Source of the DNA: Myxococcus virescens
GTDB taxonomy: Bacteria; Myxococcota; Myxococcia; Myxococcales; Myxococcaceae
DNA: 64,000 bases
NCBI RefSeq assembly: GCF_900101905.1
Contig: NZ_FNAJ01000001.1
Span: 558,001 to 622,000, forward strand
Reading direction: 5' to 3'
In this document: positions 26,170 through 35,488 of the stretch, piece after piece
How positions within the stretch are numbered: position 1 is the stretch's first letter
Layout of the letters: the number at the start of each line of letters is the position of its first letter
Made by a program: the position numbers and the translations under genes
The notes under the pieces: model-generated
Told to the model about the DNA's origin: nothing
What the model saw: the letters and a program-made list of their open reading frames with translations, nothing else
Databases searched by the model: none

Positions 26170-28428
26170 CTACCTCTTGCCCTTCAATTGCGCCTCCAGC
26201 CGGGCAATCTTCGCCTTGTAGCCCGCCGCGTTCTCGAGCGCTGCCTCGGCCGCCACCAGCTTGCGCTTGAGGTTGGCCGCGTCCGCCTTGAGCTGCTCGC
26301 GCTCCGCCTCCCAGTCCGCTGACGCACCCGCGCCCTGGGAGGGAGTCCCTGGCTGCTCGGCCAGCTTCGCCTCGAGCGCCCGCCGCGCCTCCTGCTCCGC
26401 TCGCAGCGAGGCTTCCATGTCGGCCCGCTTCTGCTCCTCGGCCTTCAGCGACGCCTCCGCGCGAGCCAGCTTCGCCTCGGTCGCAGCGCGCGCCGCGTCC
26501 GACTTGCCTGCCGACGCGGCCTGGGCCTTCGCGCCTTCCAGGGCCCCCTCCATCATCTTCAGCCGGCCCTGGAGGCGCTCCACCTTGTCCGCCTCGGCGC
26601 GCGCGGCCTCCAGTTCCTCGGTGAGCGAGGCCACCTGCGCCTCGGCGCCGCCCTGCCCCACCGTCAGCGACTCCACCTGGGCCTCGGCCTGGGCCGCCTT
26701 CACCTCCGCATCGGTGCGCTCGGCCTCCGCCGCCTCGCGGCGCGCACGCTCCAGCGCCAGCGCCTCCTGGGCCTTCGCCACCTCTGCTTGCAGCCGCGCC
26801 AGCTCCGCCTCGCGCTGACCGGACGCCGCCTCCAGCATGGACACCCGGGCGGCCAGGCCGACGCGCTCGGCGTCCTTGGTGGCCGCCTTCAGCTCCACCG
26901 CGGCGAGCTGCTCCTTCCACGACGCATGGTCCGCGTGCGCGGCCTCCACCGCCGCCGTCAGCTCCGACACCTTCGTCTCGGCCTGCTGCACCGCCTCGCC
27001 CAGCGCCGCCGCGTCCGCTTCCATGCGGTCGCGCAACGACACCTGCTCCACCTCGGCGGCCTCCAGCGCCTCCTTCAGCGCCGCGGCCTCGCCCTCCGCC
27101 AGCTGCGCCCGCTCGCTGGCCTGTGCCAGTCCCTCTTCCAGGGCCAGTGAGCGCTCCTCGGCCTTCGCCGCCTCCGCCTCCAGCTTCGCCTTGAGCTGGG
27201 CCAGCTCCGCCGTGCGCGCCTCCAGCGCCTGACGCAGCGCGGGCAGCTCCGCGGCCTCGGTGGTCCGCGCGGTGAGCGCCGCGCGCAGGCCCACGATTTC
27301 GGCGTCCTTCAGCGCCAGCGAACGCTCCAGCTCCGCCACCTGCTCCTGCAGGGTGCGCAGCCCGTCCTCCACCACCGCCAGCTGCTTGCGCGCCTCGTCG
27401 CGCTCGGCCTCCAGCGTGCCCGCGCGGCCCTGGGCCTCCTCCAGCGAGCTCTTCGACCAGTCGCTCTCGCTCTCCAGCGCGCTCAGCCCGGACTGGGCCT
27501 CCGCCAGCGCGGCCTCCAGCTGCGCGGTGCGCAGGCCCAGCGAGTCCTTCTCCGACGACGCTGCCTCCAACTCGGAGGTCAGCCGCTCCACGTCGGCGAT
27601 GGCCTGCTGGTACTGCTCCTGGACGGCCTCCAGGGCGCCCTGGGCCTCGGACTTCTCCGCGGCCAGCTCCGCCACGCGGTCCTGGGCCAGCGACAGCGCT
27701 TCCTTCGCGCCAATCAGCTCCTCGGCCACGGCGCCACGGGCCTCGCGCTCCTCCTGGAGCTCCGCCGTCAGGCGCGGCACATCGGATTCGACCTCCGCCA
27801 GCGCGCGAGACAGGTCCTTGCGGTCCGCCTCCACCGCGGAGAGCTCTCCCTGGAGGCTGGCGAGCCGCGACTGGGTCTCCGCCTCCGCCCGGGCCAGTTC
27901 CTCCTGGAAGGCGGCGACACTGGCCTTCGACTCCGCCAGCTCCTTGCGCGCCAGCGTCAGCGACTGCTTCACGCCGTTGAGCTCGCCGTCGCGCTCCGCG
28001 TACAGCGTCCGGGCCCGCGCCAGGGTCTCCGTCTTCTGGCGGACCACGGCCCGGAAGTACTCCAGCTTGTCCTCGGGCGAGCCGCCCATGGGCATCCGGA
28101 TTTCGGGCGGCTCACCGAATGGATCATTCCCCGGGGCCCGCGCGGCGCGGACGGCGGGGGCAGCAGCAGCGGCAGCCGGGGACGCGGGCGCCTTCGGGGA
28201 CGCGGGCGCTCCCGTGCCCTTGGGCACGGCGGCCAGGGGGGCGGCCGGACGGCGCGGCGGCAACGGAGGCGGAGCGGCGGGCGGTGGAGCCGAGGGCGGT
28301 GGCTTTGGCAAGGGCCTGGAGGCCACGGGGGCGGGGGCGGCGGGGGCCACCGAGGCACCGGTGTCTTCCAGGTCCAGGCTTTCGCGCAGGTCCGCGAGCG
28401 GATCCACCTCTTCCGGAGGTGACGGCAT
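26170..28428 (-). CDS. Large coiled-coil protein with Pro/Ala-rich N-terminus
   Basis: 752 residues. Residues 1-110 are Pro/Ala-rich with a DPLADLRESLDL motif. From about 120 to the end the protein is almost pure heptad coiled coil with repeated Glu/Ala/Leu/Lys runs, giving a predicted rod of perhaps 90 nm. No receiver or membrane helix is present, so it is not AglZ or FrzS despite the superficial likeness. It could be a cytoskeletal or spacer protein for a polar or motility complex (inference). It is first in a run of four genes (coiled coil, hemW, TPR membrane, DUF4388) with gaps of 12-33 bases. Confidence 0.85.
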   Translation of the reverse strand: MPSPPEEVDPLADLRESLDLEDTGASVAPAAPAPVASRPLPKPPPSAPPPAAPPPLPPRRPAAPLAAVPKGTGAPASPKAPASPAAAAAAPAVRAARAPGNDPFGEPPEIRMPMGGSPEDKLEYFRAVVRQKTETLARARTLYAERDGELNGVKQSLTLARKELAESKASVAAFQEELARAEAETQSRLASLQGELSAVEADRKDLSRALAEVESDVPRLTAELQEEREARGAVAEELIGAKEALSLAQDRVAELAAEKSEAQGALEAVQEQYQQAIADVERLTSELEAASSEKDSLGLRTAQLEAALAEAQSGLSALESESDWSKSSLEEAQGRAGTLEAERDEARKQLAVVEDGLRTLQEQVAELERSLALKDAEIVGLRAALTARTTEAAELPALRQALEARTAELAQLKAKLEAEAAKAEERSLALEEGLAQASERAQLAEGEAAALKEALEAAEVEQVSLRDRMEADAAALGEAVQQAETKVSELTAAVEAAHADHASWKEQLAAVELKAATKDAERVGLAARVSMLEAASGQREAELARLQAEVAKAQEALALERARREAAEAERTDAEVKAAQAEAQVESLTVGQGGAEAQVASLTEELEAARAEADKVERLQGRLKMMEGALEGAKAQAASAGKSDAARAATEAKLARAEASLKAEEQKRADMEASLRAEQEARRALEAKLAEQPGTPSQGAGASADWEAEREQLKADAANLKRKLVAAEAALENAAGYKAKIARLEAQLKGKR

Positions 28429-28627
28429 GGGCGGGCGCAGGTTACCCCCCGAACGGGCTCACGACCAGAGACGCGTGGGCATGTGCGCGTCCGAAGTCCA
28501 TCCATCCGGTCGGACGGCAGCCGTACAGTCCCCTCGACGCCGGGGCTCCCGGGCGTTAGCCAGTGAGGGAAAACATCACACCTCGCCTTGCCCTCCCAGT
28601 GGGCCGGTGACAGCTTCGGACGTTTCT

Positions 28628-31231
28628 ATGGCCATCCGCTACGCGCTACCCAACGGGCTTACCGTCGTCTTCGAGGAGCAGCACGCCGCCAAGGTCGCGG
28701 CCTTCCAGGTCTGGGTCAAGGCCGGGAGCGCCGACGAGCGGCCGGACCAGGCAGGGCTGGCCCACCTGCACGAGCACATGCTCTTCAAGGGCACCGAGCG
28801 CCGCGGCCCCGGTGAGGTCGCCCGGGACGTGGAGTCCCATGGCGGCGAAATCAACGCCTGGACCTCCTACGACCAGACCGTCTACCACATCGTCATCGCC
28901 AGCCAGTTCGCCCGGATGGGCCTGGACATCCTGGGCGATGCGGTGCGCCGGTCGGCCTTCGACGCGGACGAGCTGTCGCGCGAAATCGAGGTGGTGTGCG
29001 AGGAAATCAAGCGCAGTCAGGACACGCCGTCCCGCCGCGCCTCGCGCGACCTCTTCTCCACCGCCTATCAGGTGCACCCCTACCGGCTGCCCGTCATCGG
29101 CACCGACGAGAGCGTGCGCAGCTTCACGCGGGAGAAGGTGCTGGAGTTCTACCACCGCCACTACACGCCCAAGAACCTGGTGCTGTCGGTGGCGGGAGAC
29201 TTGCGCGAGGCGGACCTGCGCGAGTGGGTGGACGACATCTTCGGCGGCGACTGGGGCCGGCCGTATGAGGGCCGGGTAGCGCGCGCCCCGGAGCCCGTGG
29301 CCACGGGCCGGCGCATCCTGCTGCGCCCGGACGAGGTGAAGGAGGCCTACCTCCACCTGGCCTTCGGGATTCCCCAGGCGGACCACGAGGACGTGCCCGC
29401 GCTGGACGTGCTGGCGATGATTGCCGGCCAGGGGGACGCGTCCCGGCTGGTGCGCGAGGTGAAGCGCCGCCACAACCTGGTCAACGACATCCACACCTTC
29501 GCGTATACGCCCACGGACCCGGGCCTCTTCTCCGCGTCGCTGACGCTCCAGCCCGCCAACGCCGTCCGGGCGCTGGAGGAGACGGCGCGAGGGCTGGCCA
29601 CGCTGCGCGCCACGCCGGTGACGGCGGAGGAGCTGGCCACGGCCAAGGCGCTGGTGGAAGCGGAGGCCGTGTACCAGCGCGAGACGGTACAGGGCGTGGC
29701 CCGGAAGATGGGCTTCTACCAGTCCGGCATGGGCAGCCTGGAGGCGGAGGCCCGCTACTACGAGGCCGTGCGCAACCTCACGCCCGAGCACCTGCGCGCC
29801 GCCGCCGAGCGCTACCTGCGCTTCGACCGCGCCGTCGTCACCGGGCTGCTGCCGGAGGGCACGCCGCTGACGGAGGCGCAGGTGCACGAGGTGCTGGATG
29901 CCGTGGACCGCGCGCCCGCCGCGGCGCCGCCCGAGCGCAAGCCGCGCAAGGTGGCCGTGAGTGACTCGCCGGTGCGCATCCTGAAGGGCACGAGCGCTGG
30001 CCCCAGCGACATCATCACGGAGAAGCTGCCGTCGGGCGCGACGATTGTCGTGCGCGTGGAGCCCGCGGTGCCGCTGTTCGCCATCCGCGCCGCCTTCGCG
30101 GGCGGTCTGCGCTACGAGACGCCGGAGGACAACGGCATCACCACGCTGCTCACCCGCAGCATCACGCGGGGGACGCCGACGCACGACGCGGAGGAGGTCT
30201 CCGACCTCATCGACGCGTACGCGGGCAGCCTGGGTGGCCAGGGTGGGCGCAACTCGGTGGGCCTGCGCGGTGAGTTCCTGTCGCGCCACTTCGAGCCGGC
30301 CTTCCGCCTCTTCGCGGACTGCCTGCTCAATCCCTCGTTCCCGGAGGCCGAGGTCGCCCGCGAGCGCACGCTGCTGCTCCAGGACATCCTCACGCGCGAG
30401 GACAAGCCGTCCAGCGTGGCCTTCGACCTGTTCAGCAAGACCATCTACCGCACGCACCCCTACCGGATGCCCACCACAGGTGAGCAGGCGTCCGTGGAGA
30501 AGCTGACGCCGGAGCTGCTGCGCGCGTGGCACGCGGCGCACATGGACCCGTCGCAGCTGACGCTCAGCGTGGTGGGCGACGTGAAGGTGGACGAGGTGAT
30601 GGCCCTGGCGCGCGAGTACTTCGGCGCGTCGCGCGGCAAGGCGGCCCCGCCGCCGAAGGTGTCGCTGGAGGCGCCCCTGGAGGGGCCTCGCGAGGCGAAG
30701 AAGGTGCTGGCGCGGGCCCAGGCGCACCTGGTGCTCGGCTTCCCGGGCATCCGGGTGGGCGACCCGCAGCAGCACGCGCTGGAGGTGCTCTCCACGGTGC
30801 TGTCCGGCCAGGGCGGGCGGCTCTTCGTGGAGCTGCGGGACAAGCGCTCCATGGCGTACAGCGTCAGCTCGTTCGCCATCGAAGGCGTGGATCCGGGCTA
30901 CTTCGCCACGTACATGGGCACCAGCCCGGAGAAGGTGGACGCGGCGCTGGCCGGCATCCGCGCGGAGCTGGAGCGCGTGCGCGACGAGCCCATCCCCGCC
31001 GAGGAGCTGGCGCGCGCCAAGCAGCACCTCATCGGCACGCACGAGATTGGCCTGCAGCGCAACGGCTCGCGCGCGGCGCTGCTGGCGCTGGACACCTGCT
31101 ACGGCCTGGGCCTGGAGAACTTCCTCCACTACGCGGACCACGTCGCCAAGGTGACAGCGGACGACGTGCGCGAGGTGGCGCGCAAAATCATCAACTTCGA
31201 CCGCAGCGCGTTGGCGGTCGTCGGTCCGTAG
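28628..31231 (+). CDS. M16 family zinc metallopeptidase, two-domain (PqqL/ptrA type)
   Basis: 867 residues. The N-terminal half has the inverted zinc motif HLHEH (about 42-46), with the second-site Glu expected in the EVVCEEIKRSQDTP segment. The second half (from about 455) repeats the fold but lacks the HxxEH (replaced by GITTLLTRS), the normal pattern of an inactive structural partner. No signal peptide is visible, so it is probably cytoplasmic. Start at 28628 is chosen from homology to the strand MAIRYALPNGLTVV. Substrate is probably peptides. It faces the coiled-coil gene across a 199-base divergent gap. Confidence 0.92.
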   Translation: MAIRYALPNGLTVVFEEQHAAKVAAFQVWVKAGSADERPDQAGLAHLHEHMLFKGTERRGPGEVARDVESHGGEINAWTSYDQTVYHIVIASQFARMGLDILGDAVRRSAFDADELSREIEVVCEEIKRSQDTPSRRASRDLFSTAYQVHPYRLPVIGTDESVRSFTREKVLEFYHRHYTPKNLVLSVAGDLREADLREWVDDIFGGDWGRPYEGRVARAPEPVATGRRILLRPDEVKEAYLHLAFGIPQADHEDVPALDVLAMIAGQGDASRLVREVKRRHNLVNDIHTFAYTPTDPGLFSASLTLQPANAVRALEETARGLATLRATPVTAEELATAKALVEAEAVYQRETVQGVARKMGFYQSGMGSLEAEARYYEAVRNLTPEHLRAAAERYLRFDRAVVTGLLPEGTPLTEAQVHEVLDAVDRAPAAAPPERKPRKVAVSDSPVRILKGTSAGPSDIITEKLPSGATIVVRVEPAVPLFAIRAAFAGGLRYETPEDNGITTLLTRSITRGTPTHDAEEVSDLIDAYAGSLGGQGGRNSVGLRGEFLSRHFEPAFRLFADCLLNPSFPEAEVARERTLLLQDILTREDKPSSVAFDLFSKTIYRTHPYRMPTTGEQASVEKLTPELLRAWHAAHMDPSQLTLSVVGDVKVDEVMALAREYFGASRGKAAPPPKVSLEAPLEGPREAKKVLARAQAHLVLGFPGIRVGDPQQHALEVLSTVLSGQGGRLFVELRDKRSMAYSVSSFAIEGVDPGYFATYMGTSPEKVDAALAGIRAELERVRDEPIPAEELARAKQHLIGTHEIGLQRNGSRAALLALDTCYGLGLENFLHYADHVAKVTADDVREVARKIINFDRSALAVVGP

Positions 31232-31265
31232 CGACGCGGTGTCCCTCGGGAGGACACGCCACCCC

Positions 31266-31314
31266 TAGAGGGCGGTGCTCCCGAGGGCGCCTTCGATGGC
31301 TTCGAGCAGGGGCT
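31266..31314. repeat. 49-bp direct repeat, left copy
   Basis: It is identical to 35486-35534. It is the 3' end (last 16 codons, stop TAG) of the lipoprotein gene, read on the minus strand. It lies 35 bases after the M16 peptidase stop and is not attached to the rest of that gene, so it marks a junction of the inserted region. Confidence 0.9.
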
Positions 31315-31318
31315 TCAC

Positions 31319-31969
31319 GTGCCACTTTCCGCGTACCCGAGAGCCCCCAAACTCCAACTGGACCCACGTGTGCCTTTCGTCGAGGCAGTCACGAAGGTCT
31401 TTGAGGGGCGAGCAAGTATCGAAGATGCCGCCAACGTGCTCAGGGAAGCCGAGCGTCGGCACGGCGTCTACATCCTAGCGGTGGGGCAATGCGGGGTCTT
31501 CGATTGGATGCACGTGCCGCGTTCAGGGGCTCCCACCATCACACTGCAACAGGCGTTTGGCCTCCTCAACAACGCGGAAGCCTTTGACGCGCACTTCGAG
31601 CTCAACGATACCCGTGAAGGTGAATGGTGTGAGCGGGTCTTCTTCCCGTTCCTCGACGACACGTGGCTCTTCGTCGATGGGGGCTTCTTCTCCACGTTCT
31701 GCGGCATCCTCACCTCGGAGCCCGTTGCGATAACGCACTCGTATCGCTCATGGGGACATACCCTGGCGGACTGGGCCAACTCGCGGAACATTCCGCGTCC
31801 GAGCGGCGCACGAGATGCGGAGCGGCTGCAGTGGGAGTACATCGACTTCTACATGACGGACTATCTGGAGCCACTCCTGGAAGACGGTACCAGGTGGCTC
31901 TCGACGGTTTGCGAGGTGCTCTCCTTCAACTCGAAACGACTGGAAGCAGAGCTGTCTCCTCGAAGGTAA
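31319..31969 (+). CDS. Unrecognised protein, possibly 5'-truncated (accessory)
   Basis: 216 residues with GTG start, whose ribosome site (AGGGG) sits inside the 49-bp repeat. The first 15 residues look like a read-in rather than a natural N-terminus, so it may be cut off from a larger gene. Charge is balanced to acidic and no membrane helix is present. Aromatic-rich stretches include FDWMHVP, FPFLDDTWLFVDGGF and EYIDFYMTDYLE. Size and acidity would suit an immunity protein from a polymorphic toxin system (a guess). The GC content is visibly lower than in neighbours. The stop TAA coincides with the ISAzo13 target duplication. Confidence 0.7.
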   Translation: MPLSAYPRAPKLQLDPRVPFVEAVTKVFEGRASIEDAANVLREAERRHGVYILAVGQCGVFDWMHVPRSGAPTITLQQAFGLLNNAEAFDAHFELNDTREGEWCERVFFPFLDDTWLFVDGGFFSTFCGILTSEPVAITHSYRSWGHTLADWANSRNIPRPSGARDAERLQWEYIDFYMTDYLEPLLEDGTRWLSTVCEVLSFNSKRLEAELSPRR

Positions 31970-33267
31970 GGGCTTGATCAGAAATTAATTATCCATCCGG
32001 GGCTTGAGGACGTAGTTCCAGTCCCCATGGAAGGCCGCGCGGACGAGGTGGAGTTCGTGCATGGCCTCATGAGAGACGCTGACTCCTGTGCGGTAGCGCC
32101 GCCGGTCCAGCCGTACTTTCACCTTCAGGCCCTTGGTGTTGGTCGTGGTGCCGATGAGGTTCACCACCGTCTCGTAGTCCTCCAGGGGGCGGCCTCTCCA
32201 ATTCATGCTGATGTGGCTGAAGAGGCGATGCTCCACCTTGTTCCATTTGCTCGTACCGGGCGGGAAATGACAGACGCTGATGCAAAGCCCCGTCGCGTCC
32301 GCCAGCCGCTGCAACTCGGCCTTCCAGACCCGGCTTCGCGCGCTGTTGCTGCCGCCCGAGTCCGCCGTGCCGTCACCAGGAGTTCCTTCGCCCCGGGGTA
32401 GCGCTCATGGCCCATTTTGCGCCACCACGCGCCGAGGCTGTTGACGGCGAAGACGGGCGTGTCGTGGTCCACCCCCACCGACACCCAGGCGCTGTTGTCC
32501 CCGATGTCATACACCCCATAGGGAATCGCCTTGCCCACCGCCGTGTCCGGGAAGTCATGCGTCAGGCTCAGCACCGGCGCCCCCGCCGGCTGCCATTCAC
32601 GGCCTCCATTCTTGAACTCCCCCACCAACTCCTTCTTCTTCGTGTCCACCGAAACGACGGGCTGTCCCCGAGCCTGGAACTCCTGCACCTGGGCGTTGAT
32701 GTGCTCGAACTGGGCGTTGCGGTCCGGGTGCGACTCTCCCTCCAACGACTTGGAGACCGCCTGCAAGCTGTAGCCCTGGCTCTTGAGCAACTCGCCCACC
32801 TTCTGTGGGCTCACGTTGTAGCCGTGCTTCTCCAACTCCGCGGCCAGCATCCTCGTGCTCTTGCACGTCCAGCGCAGCGGCGACTCCGGGTCCCCCCGAG
32901 TCACCGGGTCCACCAGCGACTCCAGGGTTTCGGTCAGCCCCGGCTGGGCTACTTCCACCGGCGGGCGGCCCGCGCCCTTGCGCCGCACCCGCACCAGCGC
33001 TCCTTCAGGCCTCTTCCCGCTCACCTCGTCGCGCCCCGCGCGCACCGTCATGCGCGCCAAGTCTGTCGCCCGGGCGACCGCTGTGACGCCGCCTCGCCCC
33101 AGCGCGAGTGCCTCGGCGCCTGCCCAGCGGCGCGTCACTCGCTCATCCATGACGTCTCGGAGTGCCTGGTAGCGCTCCGCCACGGCCTTTTCCGCGTCCA
33201 TATCCGGCCAACACGCCCGGTCGCCTGGCTATTCACCTATTCGGATAACTAATTCCTGAACGGGCCC
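31970..33267 (-). mobile_element. ISAzo13-family insertion sequence, inactive
   Basis: Terminal inverted repeats GGGCTTGATCAG... and GGGCCCGTTCAG... agree at 20 of the first 25 positions. The element is flanked by TAA on both sides (31967-31969 and 33268-33270), which is the likely target duplication. The transposase runs almost end to end on the minus strand but is frameshifted. Confidence 0.88.
31985..33201 (-). pseudogene. ISAzo13-family transposase, frameshifted
   Basis: About 404 residues if repaired. The N-terminal part carries the helix-turn-helix segment (VTAVARATDLARMTV) and the DDE domain with VVSVDTKKKELVG. A tandem 5-bp duplication, GCCGT at 32364-32368 and 32369-32373, puts the end in another frame. 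Removing one copy restores TADSGGSNS and then KWNKVEHRLF, the second Asp and catalytic Glu regions. So it decayed by a simple slippage event. Confidence 0.9.
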
Positions 33268-33480
33268 TAACAGCTCGCCGTCCCTTTCCCAGGGCAGCAT
33301 CAACACCGCAGCCAGCGGAACGAGCACCAGCCATACTGGGGCGACGTGTCGTTTTGACTTGGTATTTCGACACAGTGAATTTGAACGGTTCAGATGGTTC
33401 CGTCCTCCTCGGTGCAGGCCCAAGTACTACGAGGTCACTTCGGAAGTAACGATGGTCAATCACAGGAGCAAAATAGCGGC

Positions 33481-34077
33481 ATGTTCACCCCCCTGAAGAA
33501 CGAAGCTATTCGGTGTTACAGACTCTTGAACGAAATCTCTCTCTCCTTTGGCTTGATCGAAGGGGAGACGCTGGAGACCCGCTTACGGTACCTCGATGAA
33601 CTTCTTAGCGATCCAAACAGAGGGCCCCTCGGTTCGGAACCGAGCGATACACGAGACACAGAAGAACTAGGCCGGGCCTTCGAGCGTGGAGACCCCACCA
33701 AAAGCAACGAGGCACATCCGGACATCGTTGCCGCTGGAGGTTCGCCGCCTCCCGATTGGCTCCAGCTCATCCCTAGCGGAACTATCGGTCATCTGAGCCG
33801 CTGGGAGTTCATTAAGGGAGACCCAGACCCGCATCCGTCCGTTCCCCACGGCCACGACCAAGGACGAACTTTCCCGAAGCTCGACCCCTATCTCGGTTGG
33901 ATCCACGTCTCCACTACAAAGAGAGGGGGACGACTCAGCAAGAATGACACGCGCGCGCTTTGGAACGATGAACGCTTCCGCGACTTCGCATCAGCCGCTC
34001 TTGTTCACTTCATCCAAGAGAACCCGGGCTACGTATGGCGAGTGGAACGTCCATTGCGGCTACCGCGACGACGCTAA
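33481..34077 (+). CDS. Unrecognised accessory protein
   Basis: 198 residues from the ATG at 33481 (AGGAG 12 bases upstream). A longer form from ATG 33394 (227 residues) has a disordered-looking start. The N-terminal helix region (NEAIRCYRLLNEISLSFGL) is followed by an acidic, Pro/Gly-rich middle and a basic end. No signal peptide or known motif. GC content is clearly lower than in flanking host genes. Its TAA stop coincides with the left edge of the IS701 element. The 210-base gap between the ISAzo13 right end and this start holds no other feature I could support. Confidence 0.65.
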   Translation: MFTPLKNEAIRCYRLLNEISLSFGLIEGETLETRLRYLDELLSDPNRGPLGSEPSDTRDTEELGRAFERGDPTKSNEAHPDIVAAGGSPPPDWLQLIPSGTIGHLSRWEFIKGDPDPHPSVPHGHDQGRTFPKLDPYLGWIHVSTTKRGGRLSKNDTRALWNDERFRDFASAALVHFIQENPGYVWRVERPLRLPRRR

Positions 34078-35488
34078 TACTACCCGGTCATATGCGTGAC
34101 GGCCCCCGAGGAGGTGCGCGGGCGCTGATATGGCGCAGGCAGAGGGGGCAGTGGCCGATGCGGCGCAGCAGCAGGTGCTGTAGGCGGCGGCGCACCTCGG
34201 GCAGCGTCCAGCGTGTTCTCCTCCGGGGGGAAAAGCGCTCGGCGGAGCGCGAGGAATCCGTGGGCGACCATGCAGAGGGTGGCGTGGTGGTGGAAGCCTC
34301 GCCACCCTCGCCCCTCGAAGTGGTCAAGCCCCACTTCGCCTTTGAGTTCCTGGTAGTCGCGCTCCACTCTCCAGCGCAGCTTGGACAAGCGCACCAACTC
34401 CTTGAGTGGCGTGTTCGCGGGCAGCGAGCAGAGCGAGTACTTCGACGGCGCCTTCTCCTCCTGGGGCCACTCGATGAGCAGCCACACCTCTTCACTCGGC
34501 GCAGCTCGCTGGACGTGCCGCTCCGCCGTCCGCACGCGCACGGCGGCAAAGCGGGAGGACTGTTCGCCTCGACTGCCCTCGCGCCAAACGACAGTCTGGA
34601 ATTCCTCCTTGGGAAGTTGACGCGCCAACTCCTCGATGGCCCAGGGCTGCACGCCCTCGGCCACGTAGCGCGTGCGCGGGCGCCCATTCTGGACCGGCTC
34701 CCTCTCGGGCTTTCGCGGCCGGGCGGCCACACCTTGTGCGAGCCCTGCACGCCCATCAGGTAATGCAGCCCCCGCTCGCGCACTCCGTCGCGGAACTCTC
34801 GCGCGTCGCCATACCCTGCATCGGCTAAGACGAGGTGCCGGCGCACGCCCCACGCCAATGCGTCATCCAACTGGCGCAGCGCTATCTGCCACTTCTTCTG
34901 GAACTTCACTCCAGCAGGAATTCCAACGGCCTTGCAGCGCTTCCTGCTGCGCGCCCACTCCTCAGGCAGGTACAACTGCATGGCGATGCAGCCGCTACCT
35001 CTCTCTCCAGCGAGATGCAGACTGACGGCCACCTGGCAGTTCTCCGTCCGCCCCAGAGTGCCCGAATACTGGCGCGCCACGCCCACTGAATGCACGCCCT
35101 TCTTCGGAAAGCCCGTGTCGTCAATGACGAGGGCCTCCAGGCCCGGTAGCTCGCGCTCGAGCTGCCGCGCTAGGCGCCGTCGCATTTCGCAGTCGTCCTA
35201 TTTCGCGCCGGACACGCACTGCTGAAGCCGCTGGCGCATGGCCTCCGTCTGCTCGGGCGCTTCGACGAGCCGAGCCGCCATGGGGTCGATGCTCTTGCGT
35301 TCTCCGTCGAGCAGCAGTCCGGTGAGGTAGCCGCGCGAGGGCGCGACGTCTCTCGGTCCGGCCCATTCCCTCCGTCATCGAGTCCAGGAATTCGCTCAGC
35401 TCCCGGTCAAGCTTGCGTAATTGGGCGGGCGTCATGCTCCGTCAACACGGGGCGACCGCGCCCGATTCATCTGACCGAGTCGTATTAG
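34074..35488 (-). mobile_element. IS701-family insertion sequence, inactive
   Basis: Ends read CTAATACTACCCGGTCATATG and, from the right, CTAATACGACTCGGTCAGATG: 18 of 21 identical. The transposase is broken in several places. The YTAR-like flanks differ (CTAA on the left, TTAG on the right), so no matching target duplication is seen. The right end overlaps the 49-bp repeat and supplies the stop codon of the lipoprotein gene. Confidence 0.85.
34080..35435 (-). pseudogene. IS701-family transposase, multiply disrupted
   Basis: The N-terminus is MTPAQLRKLDRELSEFLDSM with GGAG upstream. A frameshift follows near 35350. In the next frame, GYLTGLLLDGERKSIDPMA continues to a TAG at 35198-35200, which replaces the usual Trp before DDCEMRRR. 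Then the ALVIDDTGFPKKG DDE-type core is intact until a second frameshift near 34715, after which RTRYVAEGVQPWAIEEL and the C-terminus LKWR-like region appear in the third frame. Three independent lesions show an old, dead copy. Confidence 0.9.

Larger units (their letters stand above)
31315..35485. other. Accessory insertion between two 49-bp direct repeats
   Basis: The interval holds two unrecognised lower-GC genes and two broken insertion sequences. Upstream and downstream genes are ordinary high-GC myxobacterial types. The flanking repeats derive from the end of one host gene. No integrase is seen. Whether it arose by transposition, recombination between IS copies or site-specific integration cannot be settled here. 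Confidence 0.75.

Noticed and set aside
31265..31462. A 65-residue minus-strand frame ending LLEAIEGALGSTAL
   Set aside because: Only the last 16 codons are the repeated gene end; the rest is antisense to the accessory gene.
32364..32373. Programmed frameshift in the ISAzo13 transposase
   Set aside because: No slippery heptamer; an exact 5-bp duplication explains it better, and this family is not known for frameshifting.
33271..33480. A promoter in the AT-richer gap (TTGACT near 33353)
   Set aside because: The -10 at correct spacing (GAATTT) is too poor to support.
35121..35435. A 104-residue protein starting MTPAQLRKLDREL
   Set aside because: It is the N-terminus of the broken IS701 transposase running out of frame.
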